The notes below the pieces were generated by a model. That model had not been told where the DNA came from. It saw only the letters and a program-made list of their open reading frames with translations, and did no database searches. A program made the position numbers and the translations under genes. Shown piece by piece: positions 54,721 through 64,000 of a stretch of 64,000 nucleotides of DNA. Origin of the DNA: Litoditis marina (Eukaryota > Nematoda > Chromadorea > Rhabditida > Rhabditidae); assembly GCA_964036275.1 (NCBI GenBank), contig OZ038435.1, positions 3,968,001 to 4,032,000 of the forward strand, in the 5' to 3' direction. How positions within the stretch are numbered: position 1 is the first letter of the stretch; each line of letters starts with the position of its first letter.

Positions 54721-57700
54721 ATGTATTATCCGCAGTATCCTGATAACTGTTGTATGAGCCCTCCTCAGATTGTCGGCGAGTTTTCTGTAGATCACGATCA
54801 ATCTCTTCGCTTCGACGATTCCAATGCCAGATATCTGGACTGGAGAATTGTTCGAAATCCCAACGTCCGTCTCAATCTGAATATTGGATATGAAAGTTTC
54901 GACAACTCGGTGAGCGAATATTTCATTAACACGTGACTTAGTGTGTTCATGAATCTTTTCTCCAGTCTCGGTCACACGCCAGTAAGTTTTGACTATTGAC
55001 TATTTTATGGAGTATGGAAAAGAATCGGTATTAGATTTAATTCCATGAAGACGTAATTTTTGTGCAAAGTTAGTTCAATTTTCTGGATTTTGACGAAAGG
55101 GGAGCTCGTTTTCGAAATTTATCTCACTATTTGGACAACTTCAGCTTCACCGGAGTATGGTATGTGTAACGTTATGTCCTCATTCATTTGATTATCAGTG
55201 TTTTTTTTTCAAATGAAAGTTCCACAGTCAACTGATTTGTAAACTGCCCACTTCAGTGTATCGCCTGAAAATTTAAAAACTGGCTTATTATTATTGCACA
55301 GAACAGTTGAATAGTTTTGGTGGAAATTAGCAAACTGAAGTTTCGCGTATTTTAAGCGAAAAACGGCGTTCTTTGTCTGTGATTATTACGCATACTTACT
55401 GGTGTGTGGTCGAGGCGTTGCGGGACTCTCATCAACCTAACCTCTTTTCAGAGAGCACCACCCGAGGTGGGATTCGAGGCGATGACGAGTTGGATAATGA
55501 ACAATGCTCGGCATGGAGATGATGTGCAAAGCGTGAGTACTACTTTGAGTGAGAATTGGATCAAAATTTCAACTCTTCCCAGTAACGTAAGCTGCTTCGT
55601 GCATAAAAATGAAATCGTTGAAAGTTCATACTTTTTCTTTGGGATCTTTGCGAACCCTTGGGCCGATTCGTATTTTGCTGACTAGGCACATATATGCACA
55701 CCGTGATCACCATGTACTTTTTTGTGTTTTCATTAGTCATTTCAGTTTATTCGGTAGTTCTGAGGTGTTCAGGCTGCCCTTGGTGCGGACGTAGTGTGTT
55801 TCCGCGGCATTTTGAAGAAGATAGCCGCCACCCCGTACTCGACAGCCCCCTGGTCGTTTGTCGCTATCAAAAAGGGTGGTGTAATATTCATATGTGAGCA
55901 GGACTGCGATGGAGTACCGTGAGTTAGAAGGTTGTATAGTTTCCGTTGTTCACACATATAATTTGTTCAGATCTTGCTTACCAGAAAGTACATTTATCGC
56001 TTACTAACTACTAATGTGGTGTACGTAACTAAATATCATAAGCTATAACCGAAACTTATAGGAAATCACCATATCTTGATCGTGCCTGTTATTGGGGATG
56101 CAAGTTCGAAAAGTGTCTGCAGATTAATCCGGAAACGGTATGTTTCTCATAATTTTATCACTGTTCTGAATAAATGTTTCAATCCACGCTTTCATTCACA
56201 TAGATTACACTTACACGCTCATTTTTTACAGAAAAATAAGGAAATTGCTTCGCAAAACGGGTTATTTATTATCAGTCGTACCTCACTGGTTTGTGGTTCA
56301 AGGCTTAAAACAGTAAGGTGTGACTATTTCAGAGAAAGTATGGCTGTTTTCCGATTTATATCTGTGAAAATTCAAAAATAGCCTAATTATCCCGATTTTG
56401 ACGAAAACGTAGCCCGTTTTTATCTTTTTTGTGGCTATTCTAGCGACTTTACTGGTGCATGGTTCCAGAATCGTCACTACACGCACGCTAACGTGGTATT
56501 CGGAGATCAGTACCGGGCGGTGGTCGAGACCACTATTGGAAGCGGAATGGGCTCCACACGAGTTCTGTATTGTGGAGAGGTGGATGGACTAGATGATGGT
56601 AGGTTGAGCGAACTTTTGCAAATATTTTACTGGCTGGGAATCAAAACTATTTCTAACTATATAATGTAGTTTAGTAGTTACTATAGCAATAGTCAGCATA
56701 TTGAAACCACCCTGTGTATTTCTGGGTGTACCGTTGTATGGACGATGTGTTTTTGAGGGCACGGGAGGAACATTGACCTAGCTGAGTAATTTTCAATATT
56801 ATTGGGTACATTCAGAAATATGTTGGATATTGGTGCATCGTGTCCGGTACGCTGGTTAGTATACAGTAGTGCTAGAAAACACATTTGTTGCGTCATGATT
56901 CCTGTTCCCATATCGTACAAAGTACATCTTCAACCGCCAAAATTAACGAAGTACACAACGATCGTCTAGAGAAAAAATCTGAGCTGTAAGTAATGTGTGC
57001 GTCTAATTCTGTTTTTCCGTTGAGCTAGGAAGATATGTCTGATGTCTCAAGTTTATTTCACGCAAATAATTGAGCAAAAAGGGAGACACCGTATTCAGTT
57101 TCATTGGAGTATGTTATTTCGGGACGGAACGATAGTACTTGTTTTTCAGATGGCGATTTTGTTGAAATGAAGACGCAGGCTACATCTCTTAACGATAACT
57201 TTTGGCACAACAAGGCTCGCGATACTTACATACAGTGTAAACTGTTGGGAGTGGAGCAGGTTATCGTAGGCCTACGGAACAAGGGCGGAATGCTGCATGG
57301 GGTCAGTTGTAGTTTGTAGTTTACAACAACAGGCTTCGCTGACTGTTCTTTTGTATATTGATTTGTTAATAAGGTCCTTGTGAAGTAGTATTTTTATTCC
57401 AGTTTTATACACTCTGGCGTAGAGGTAATTTAAACCTCCTGAGAACCTCATGAACATCTCATGAAGTAGTATTTGCAATGCGAACTGTCAATGCTGTAGC
57501 GCATAGTCAATTTATGAGATTCCCTCGCTGTACGAGAGATCAGAGATTGTTACCGCGCCTGGTAGTTGGCAAGATGTTGACTGCATACTGTATCACTTCA
57601 CAGCAGGCGTATTTCATAGAAACGAATAGTTCTTTCTTTGAAGTAGGTTTTTCAGCAGCTTTGCTGTTTAGTATCGCGCGCAGCGCGAAGCGCTGTGCGA

Positions 57701-59995
57701 GATTTGTCTTTGGTCCGGCTAATGCGCGCTTTAATTTTTTTAGTTCACTCTCAAAAAGGTCCAATTGTGCAAATCAAAACTTTTTATGATTTGCTGATTT
57801 TCTATGGCACATTTACAAGCTATATTCAAAATGTGAACGAAATTGATTAAGTTTGAGCCGAGTTATGACGTTATGCGCTTCATGCAGACCGCCAACTTCC
57901 GCCGTGTATCTGTCTGTCTGTCTGTGTTGGTGCGCACTCCTGGGAAATTTTTATGTGTGAACCGATTTGACTGAAAATTTGGGACACGATAGATATCCCA
58001 CTCAAACCTTGGGGGCGCAAACTTTTTTTCGAAAAAAATCATTTTTCATTAAGTTATAGGTCTTTGAAAATGTCTCTGCGTCTCTTCATTTCGTGCACTC
58101 TCTCGCCCTCTCTGTCGCGGTAAATCAAATTGCGTTATAACTCAGCTCAGTCCTAACCAATTCAAGTAAAATTTGGAGAATGATACCACGACATGAACTG
58201 ACATTGATTCAGATGTAAGTCTTCTACTGATGACGTCATCGAGGATTCTGGAGCTCGGATGACGTCATAATCGAAAAGTGCAAAGTTGATGTCACATATA
58301 TTTTCAAATGATGTTTATATCTTAGGAAGGGTCAATTAACGGTGAAACTCAATCTAAGAGTGACGTATTCTGGGATTCTGGAGACCAGATGACGTCATTT
58401 TTGAAAAGTGCAAAGTTGACGTCACATATTATTTCAAATGCTGAAAATATCTCAAAAATGGTATATTAACGATGAAACTTTATCTAAATATGACTTATTC
58501 TGGAACTCAGAAGACCAGATGACGTCAACTTTTGAAAAAATTGACGTGAAATATGTTTTCGAATGCTGAAAGTTTCTTAAAAATGGTCAATTCACGATGA
58601 AACTTCATTCAAACATGACGTATTCTGGGAATCTGAAGGGCAGATAAAGTAAGTTTCCAGAACTGCAATGTTGACGTCATATTTTTTTCGAATGATGGTA
58701 ATACTTGACAAGTCATTCATTAAGAAAACAATTTTATCTGCACCGTACAGATCAAACCACATACCTACGGCATGTGTACAAAAAGAGAAAAATTCATGAA
58801 AAAGTGGGGGCCCAACGACTGTGAGATTTGTCTTCTGCTGTGCGCCGCTTAGACAGCTACTCTCAAATGGAGCAGCTACTGCTACAAAAACCGGAAAATA
58901 CTTATATACTCAAGTATAACTGTTCATTACGAACATACAAAAGTCGTAAAATATTTTTTCAAACCTGTAAACTATAATATACAAATCACAGATGTGAACT
59001 CAACGTAGTCAACTATAGAGATTCTGGTTTTGTACACAATGATTTGCAGTTTTGGTCCTTACTTGTTACTCTAGGTGCTATAACACTTGGCATATTATTC
59101 AACAGTTGTTCTCTCTTTTACAGCTGTGACTTGTAGATTCTAGTTTACAGGTTTGAAAAAATATTTTACGACTTTTGTATGTTCGTAATGAACAGTTATA
59201 CTTGAGTATATAAGTATTTTCCGGTTTTTGTAGCAGTAGCTGCTCCATTTGAGAGTAGCTGTCTAAGCGGCGCACAGCAGAAGACAAATCTCACAGTCGT
59301 TGGGCCCCCACTTTTTCATGAATATTTGTTGTTTTCAATTCGTAGTCTGATTGAAACTTTTTGCAGATCTGTGAACTACCAACAGAAGAACTTCTAGAGA
59401 GGGGAATAGGTTGGGACTACGATACTTGTATCGAGTACCTGTCGAATATGCTACTGCGTGTACGTAGTTTATTGGAGGTACGTTATTTTCCATTGCGGGA
59501 TACTCTTTTTTATGCTTTGCATACATGCTATGTAACTGGACTTGTTTGAATCTGTCAACTGATAGGAGCTTCTCACGTCTCTATCGATTTAAATGTTAAA
59601 TATACACGGTATCATATAAAGTTATTTTTCCTAGTGTTTTGGTAAGGAATTGTTAAATTCCAACACGCAGTAAGCAGTTAATTTTTGTAGTACCATATTG
59701 TGTATGTCAATTAAGTGAGGAAACAAATGGTAATGAGAAATACGTTTAACATGGTCGAATCGGACTGTTTTAATTTCAATTGGATTCGAAGTTCGACTAA
59801 CAACTGGTACCAGCTGAGTTCGCTTACCGATCGGTTGTGTATTTTCAGAACAACGGTGAGATGTGTTACTTCGACTTTGACGGGAAGGGTTGCTCGCATA
59901 GCGATGCCTTCGTCGCCCATCGTTCCGGCTTCCTCTCCGATGAGTTTGCTGCCTTCATCCGCAGCAGACGCCGTTTCCGTGGCTATAACCAGTAG
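54721..59995 (+). CDS. dom-3: DXO/Dom3Z-type decapping and exoribonuclease
   Basis: Exons: 54721-54909, 55452-55532, 55773-55918, 56062-56137, 56469-56598, 57150-57301, 59367-59477, 59849-59995 (TAG). Phases agree; 343 residues, close to the family size. DXO enzymes remove NAD, unmethylated or triphosphate 5' ends from RNA and degrade it 5'-3'. Visible family landmarks: IVGEFSVD near the N-terminus, ATPYSTAPW, YWGCKFEKCLQINPET, and the active-site motifs GEVD and FVEMKT, whose acidic and lysine residues are the metal-binding core of the family. A later Gln follows in YIQCKLLGVEQ, then VIVGLRNKGG. All key motifs are intact, so activity is likely. Intron 6 (57,302-59,366) is filled by a repeat block. 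The gene is divergent from par-3 and convergent with the gene ending at 61,620. Confidence 0.9.
57673..57721 (+). repeat. 49-bp hairpin-bearing repeat, copy of 392-440
   Basis: Identical to 392-440, including the GCGCAGCGC-GAA-GCGCTGTGC hairpin. It opens a 1.65-kb repetitive block that runs to 59,323 within intron 6 of the DXO gene. A GTCTGTCTGTCTGTG run follows at about 57,912. Confidence 0.75.
58225..58690 (+). repeat. 130-bp tandem array carrying TGACGTCA
   Basis: About three and a half units with landmarks at 58,260, 58,390, 58,520 and 58,648. Each has AGATGACGTCA, AAAAGTGCAAAGTTGACGTC, TCAAATGCTGAAA-like and GATGAAACTTCAT-like segments. Exact TGACGTCA at 58,231, 58,260, 58,390, 58,417, 58,520 and 58,672. 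The same array occurs inverted at 63,480-64,000 and as a fragment at 60,600-60,990. Confidence 0.85.
58792..59323. mobile_element. Foldback element, copy 1
   Basis: A 532-bp inverted repeat with arms of roughly 200 bp. It begins TTCATGAAAAAGTGGGGGCC and ends with the exact complement; the centre (about 58,980-59,105) is poorly paired. The 130-bp array abuts its left end. It lies in intron 6 of the DXO gene. Short frames in the arms are not conserved as protein between copies. Confidence 0.85.
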
Positions 59996-60481
59996 ATGCA
60001 GTAATAAGCTGAAACATTTCAGTAAGATTGGGAGGTTTTTGTATATGTTTGTTGACTCTTCATTGTATCTAAATAGTTTCCATGTTTAACGTATTTAACC
60101 AGTGTATATAACATTCGACCGTTTGAACATTGTCAGAGTTGGGAAGTACGGGCACCGATAAGGCTATTGGCTTCATTGTACTTCAGGTCGAATTAGATGT
60201 ACATTAAAGATATTGTTTATATTATAGTATAGTAGTCAAGGTACACCATTTCACAACAATTTTTAGGTGATCTAGTTCTTGAGATTCAAGATTTCATTGT
60301 TGCAAAGTGGTGCTCCCTAACTACTCTCCAGATTAGATTTTAATGTCTTAAATCTTGAATAGTATAGACCCATATTGATTGGATGATTATATTGTCAGAA
60401 CTTTGATAAAAGATTCGGCCTTCGTTTTCATTGAATTGAATCTGTGAATAAGGTTTGTTTGTCACCAAAGTGAGGCCGAAA
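59996..60481 (+). other. Probable 3'UTR of the DXO gene
   Basis: 486 bases to the first AATAAA, AT-rich. It includes one TGTATATA near 60,104. No exon is visible. Confidence 0.5.
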
Positions 60482-60487
60482 AATAAA
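60482..60487 (+). terminator. Poly(A) signal AATAAA, DXO gene
   Basis: Context CCGAAAAATAAAACAAG, the first AATAAA after the stop codon at 59,995. Confidence 0.55.
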
Positions 60488-60599
60488 ACAAGAATTCAAT
60501 TCAATTACTTTTTTAATCGACATTGACACATTCTCTAATAACTACACATCAAAAACTCCTAGTGGAACGGACACATTTTTGGTAAAAAATAGAACTAAA

Positions 60600-60990
60600 T
60601 ATATCTTGTGAAGTGGGATTTCCTAGAGTTGGTAGACGATTTTACTCCAGTTACCTTCCACCATTTTACGTCGTACGGAAAACACATTTTCTGAGCTTGA
60701 AAACGTGGAATGGACTGAAAACAGTGTTCATTTCGCTCAGTGTTTTCCGAAGACTTCCCAAAACTGACGTCATCTGGCCTTCAGAATCCCGGAATACGTC
60801 ATGTTCTGATGGAGCTTCACCGTAAATAACCTACTTGCCAACTATTATCATCATTTGAGAACATATTTGACGTGAACTTTGCACTTTTCAAAATGACGTC
60901 ATCTGGTCTCTAGAATCCTGAATGACGTCACGAACCTAATACTCAATTTAAAGATCAAAGTTACGATGGCATATTTTATTTTTCATCCAA
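60600..60990 (-). repeat. Fragment of the TGACGTCA-bearing array
   Basis: Matches the 130-bp array in the orientation of the copy at 63,480: CTTCAGAATCCCGGAATACG, TTTGCACTTTTCAAAATGAC and CATCTGGTCTCTAGAATCC. Exact TGACGTCA at 60,765, 60,894 and 60,923. It occupies the gap between the convergent DXO gene and the gene ending at 61,620. Confidence 0.75.
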
Positions 60991-61619
60991 ATCGCTCAAG
61001 GTTACCCTAAGTTATAAGACAGTTTGATTCCCCCGATCTGACAGAGGGTGAGAGAGCATGCTAAATGGAGGGACGCAGACACATCCTGAAAAGACAATTT
61101 TTTTCGCTCAGCCAGGATTGAAGAAAGTAGTGCATCCCTCCCACAATTTTCAACAGAATCGGTTAAGTAGAACCCCATAAACTGCGTTTATTTTCCTGCC
61201 ACGACCCACCCAGTTGTTTTATAATGTTTGTAGACAGCCGTGGCCAAAGTAAAAAATATAACATGACAATAACTATTTATACTGTTTGTAGACAGCCGTA
61301 GTAAAAGTAAAAAATTGCACATGACAATAACTCAACCTTTTGAACTAAAATTGTAACATTCAAAACTCAAACCAATCACCAAGTAAAATATGACAATAAC
61401 TCTAAAATAGCATGAATATAAAAGGTGCAACTACTCAGAAAATAAGTTTACATCACACTTCTATGCATATTCGCACAGCAGAAAAAACACATACACCAGT
61501 AAAGCAGAGTACACGTAATTTACCCATAGTACGCGCATGAAAAACATGAAACAAAACTATATAGAGAATTACGAACACAGGAATAATTGTGGCACAAGGG
61601 TCCACATTTGGTGAGCAGC
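60991..61619. other. Intergenic, no gene seen
   Basis: Contains a GAGACGCAG-family fragment at about 61,045-61,085 and two direct copies of a GTTTGTAGACAGCCGT-containing segment at about 61,220 and 61,280. It should include the 3'UTR of the minus-strand gene ending at 61,620. Confidence 0.45.
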
Positions 61620-62029
61620 TTAGCTGTTGGAAGTGCTGGCCTTCCGACTTCTGGTCACCCGACGAGGAGCAGAACCAGCCTCGGAGGTAGACTGGGGTGC
61701 ACGCGCCAGCTGCGCCTGCAATGCCGATACATTGTGGAACCGAATTACTGGTGGAGAAATTATGTATGGTAACGGGTATCGAGAAATCAGTACAAACAAA
61801 TGAGCCGAACTGCGAAACACGATACGAATATATGAAAGACCACAATCAATAATATAACTTTTTTCAGATATTAATCTTAGTTCATTTATGTAACAACTTT
61901 ATTCTCATTTTACGTTCTAGTTACCTCACTCTGCAATCAGAACAGAAAATCGACATAACATACCTTCAGCTGCTCGTTTTCCTTCTTCAACGACATGGTC
62001 TCCTGGCGAGTCTTCTCCAACATTTTGAT
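61620..62029 (-). CDS. 3' end of a coiled-coil protein gene (partial)
   Basis: Two exons on the minus strand, 62029-61964 and 61715-61620 (TAA), joined in phase 0. The first encodes IKMLEKTRQETMSLKKENEQ then LK, a heptad-like coiled coil. The second encodes a basic Ser/Thr/Arg tail, AQLARAPQSTSEAGSAPRRV then TRSRKASTSNS. Donor (AAG/GTATGT) and acceptors are good. The rest of the gene would lie beyond 64,000. I do not recognise the family; a coiled-coil cytoskeletal or chromosome-associated protein would fit. Confidence 0.6.
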
Positions 62030-62091
62030 CTGTAATTAACAAGGTAAATTCGACTTACAGAAAATATTGATGTCATCAAGTCCGAATGGTT

Positions 62092-62578
62092 TAGGGTTGT
62101 TAATCGAGTTCAAAATTTCGAGTTCTCGAGTTTTCGAGTTTTGAGAAATTTCGAGTTTTCGAGTTTTCGAGTTTTGGGAAATTTCGAGTTTTCGAGTTTT
62201 GAAAAACTTCGAGTTTTGGGAAATTTCGAGTTCGACTCAACTCGAAAATTTTCGAGTTTTTTCGAGCCGAGTCGAGTTTTGAGTGTTTTTGGACCCAAAA
62301 GAGACATTTTTCGAGTCCGAAATTTCGATTTTCGAGTTTTCGCGTTCAAAATTTCGAGTTTTCGAGTTTTCGAGTTTTGGGAAATTTCGAGTTTTCGAGT
62401 TTTCGAATTTTGGAAAATTTCGAGTTTTCGAGTTTTCGCGTTTTTGGAAAATTTCGAGTTTTCGAGTTTTCGAGTTTTGCGAAATTTCGAGTTTTCGAGT
62501 TTCGAATTCGACTCAACTCGAAAATTTTCGAGTTTTTTCGAGTCGAGTCGAGTTTCGAGTTCGACTTTAACAACCCTA
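62092..62578. mobile_element. hAT-like MITE, copy C, with TTTTCGAG arrays
   Basis: Begins TAGGGTTGTTAA and ends TTAACAACCCTA, with a perfect 8-bp target duplication GAATGGTT (62,084-62,091 and 62,579-62,586). The core GTGTTTTTGGACCCAAAAGA is the reverse of the core in copy B, so the two copies lie in opposite orientation. The array yields long but meaningless Phe/Ser/Glu frames. Confidence 0.92.
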
Positions 62579-62629
62579 GAATGGTTCATTTTAAACTTCG
62601 AAGGAGGACAAAACCTGGTTTTCAATGAG

Positions 62630-62839
62630 CGATGCGTGAAACTTTGGAAAAAAAAAGAGTAAAGAATTCGACGAAAACCGAGGTAGGACCCTTGTGTCAA
62701 TTCATTTTGCCCCTCTGTAGTTCAACAGGCTAATGCGAAAGCATTTATCCACAGATCAACTAGAAAAGATTCAGGATAGTACATGTTATTCATTTGCCTA
62801 ACCTCAAATATTCTGTGCTACATCAAATCTAATAAGAAT
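62630..62839. other. Probable intron sequence, no feature seen
   Basis: AT-rich sequence between MITE copy C and the second foldback element, with no supported exon. It is expected to lie inside the upstream part of the minus-strand coiled-coil gene. Confidence 0.4.
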
Positions 62840-63368
62840 TCATGAAAAAGTGGGGGCCCAACGACTGTGAGATTTGTCTTCTGCTGTGCGCCGCTTAGAC
62901 AGCTACTCTCAAATGGAGCAGCTACTGCTACAAAAACCGGAAAATACTTATATACTCAAGTATAACTGTTCATTACAAACATACAAAAGTCGTAAAATAT
63001 TTTCTCAAACCTGTAAACTAGAATCTACAAGTCACAGCTGCGAAAGAGAGAACAACTGTTGAATAATATGCCAAACGTTATAGCACCTAGAATTGAAGTA
63101 ATGACCAAAAACACCAACCATTGTGCACAAAACCAGGAACTCTATAATTGACTACGTTGAGTTAACATCTGTGATTTGTAGATTCTAGTTTACAGGTTTG
63201 AGAAAATATTTTACGACTTTTGTATGTTTGTAATGAACAGTTATACTTGAGTATATAAGTATTTTCCGGTTTTTGTAGCAGTAGCTGCTCCATTTGAGAG
63301 TAGCTGTCTAAGCGGCGCACAGCAGAAGACAAATCTCACAGTCGTTGGGCCCCCACTTTTTCATGAAT
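62840..63368. mobile_element. Foldback element, copy 2
   Basis: The same 530-bp inverted repeat as at 58,792, beginning and ending with TTCATGAAAAAGTGGGGGCC and its complement. Here the array is attached on the right, and the shared flank (CTCTTTTTGTACACATGCCG) continues into it. The whole unit is therefore an inverted copy of 58,225-59,323. Confidence 0.88.
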
Positions 63369-63479
63369 TTTTCTCTTTTTGTACACATGCCGTAGGTATG
63401 TGGTTTGATCTGTACGGTGCAGATAAAATTGTTTTCTTAATGAATGACTTGTCAAGTATTACCATCATTCGAAAAAAAT

Positions 63480-64000
63480 ATGACGTCCACATTGCAGTTC
63501 TGAAAACTTAATTTATCTGCCCTTCAGAATCCCAGAATACGTCATATTTGAATGAGGTTTTATCGTGAATTGACCATTTTTAAGAAACTTTCAGCATTCG
63601 AAAAAATATTTCACGTCAATTTTTGAAAAGTTGACGTCGTCTGGCCTTCTGATTCCCAGAATAAGTCATATTTAGATAAAATTTCGTCGTTAATGTACCA
63701 TTTTTAAGATATTTTCCGCATTTGAAAATATATGTGACGTCAACTTTGCACTTTTCAGAATCGACGTCATATGGTCTCCAGAATCCCAGAATACATCACT
63801 CTCAGATTGAGTTTCACCGTTAATTGACCCTTTCTAAGATATTACCATCGTTTAAAGATATATGTGACGTCAACTTTGCACTTTTCAAAATCGACGTCAC
63901 CTGGTCTCCAGAATCCCAGAATACATCACTCTCAGATTGAGTTTCACCGTTAATTGACCCTTTCTAAGATATTACCATCGTTTAAAGATATATGTGACGT
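63480..64000 (-). repeat. 130-bp TGACGTCA array, inverted copy, cut by window end
   Basis: Four units with landmarks at about 63,505, 63,634, 63,760 and 63,890, continuing past the window. Exact TGACGTCA at 63,735 and 63,865; several others are one base off. The last two units are almost identical (63,765-63,872 against 63,895-64,000), which indicates recent amplification. Confidence 0.85.

Noticed and set aside
59099..59287. 62-codon frame in foldback arms, repeated at 62,874-63,062
   Set aside because: It begins at a non-ATG codon. The differences between copies change amino acids, so nothing suggests a conserved protein; the arm sequence alone explains the repetition.

Overview
The window looks like nuclear DNA from a nematode, most likely Caenorhabditis or a close relative. 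The strongest reason is a minus-strand gene whose conceptual product follows C. elegans PAR-3 along its whole length as I recall it. Matches include nematode-specific stretches such as HIKLFQDIK, RRKSMG and FNSWFAY. Supporting signs are TTTTCAG-type 3' splice sites, probable spliced-leader acceptors a few bases before start codons, and short exons split by repeat-rich introns. All gene models were built by eye from open frames, GT/AG sites and phase matching, so exon edges are inferences.

Layout. (1) 1-13,841, plus strand: a DUF229 (sulfatase-like) membrane-anchored protein gene. Its introns hold a CACGTG minisatellite, a 25-bp satellite, tRNA-derived elements and palindromic elements. (2) 13,842-17,915: intergenic, with poly(A) signal and transposon remnants. 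(3) 17,916-27,387, plus strand: an ankyrin-repeat protein with a C-terminal SOCS box; its roughly 1-kb 3' region carries five exact TGTANATA (PUF-type) sites. (4) 29,250-53,337, minus strand: par-3, about 25 exons, with NTD, three PDZ domains and a conserved aPKC site. There is a possible internal start exon at 43.4 kb and an unusual 3' end. (5) 54,721-59,995, plus strand: a DXO/Dom3Z-type decapping nuclease gene, divergent from par-3. (6) 61,620-62,029, minus strand: the last two exons of an unrecognised coiled-coil protein whose 5' part lies outside the window.

The proteins belong to separate processes (cell polarity, RNA 5'-end quality control, probable ubiquitin-ligase adaptor, probable secretory-pathway hydrolase-like protein), and I see no common pathway or operon. 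Much of the non-coding DNA is repeats. The clearest are three hAT-like MITEs with 8-bp target duplications and internal CTCGAAAA arrays, a Mutator-like MITE with a 9-bp duplication, two foldback elements joined to 130-bp arrays carrying TGACGTCA, several tRNA-derived SINE copies, and two abutting perfect palindromes. No rRNA, functional tRNA or CRISPR array was recognised.
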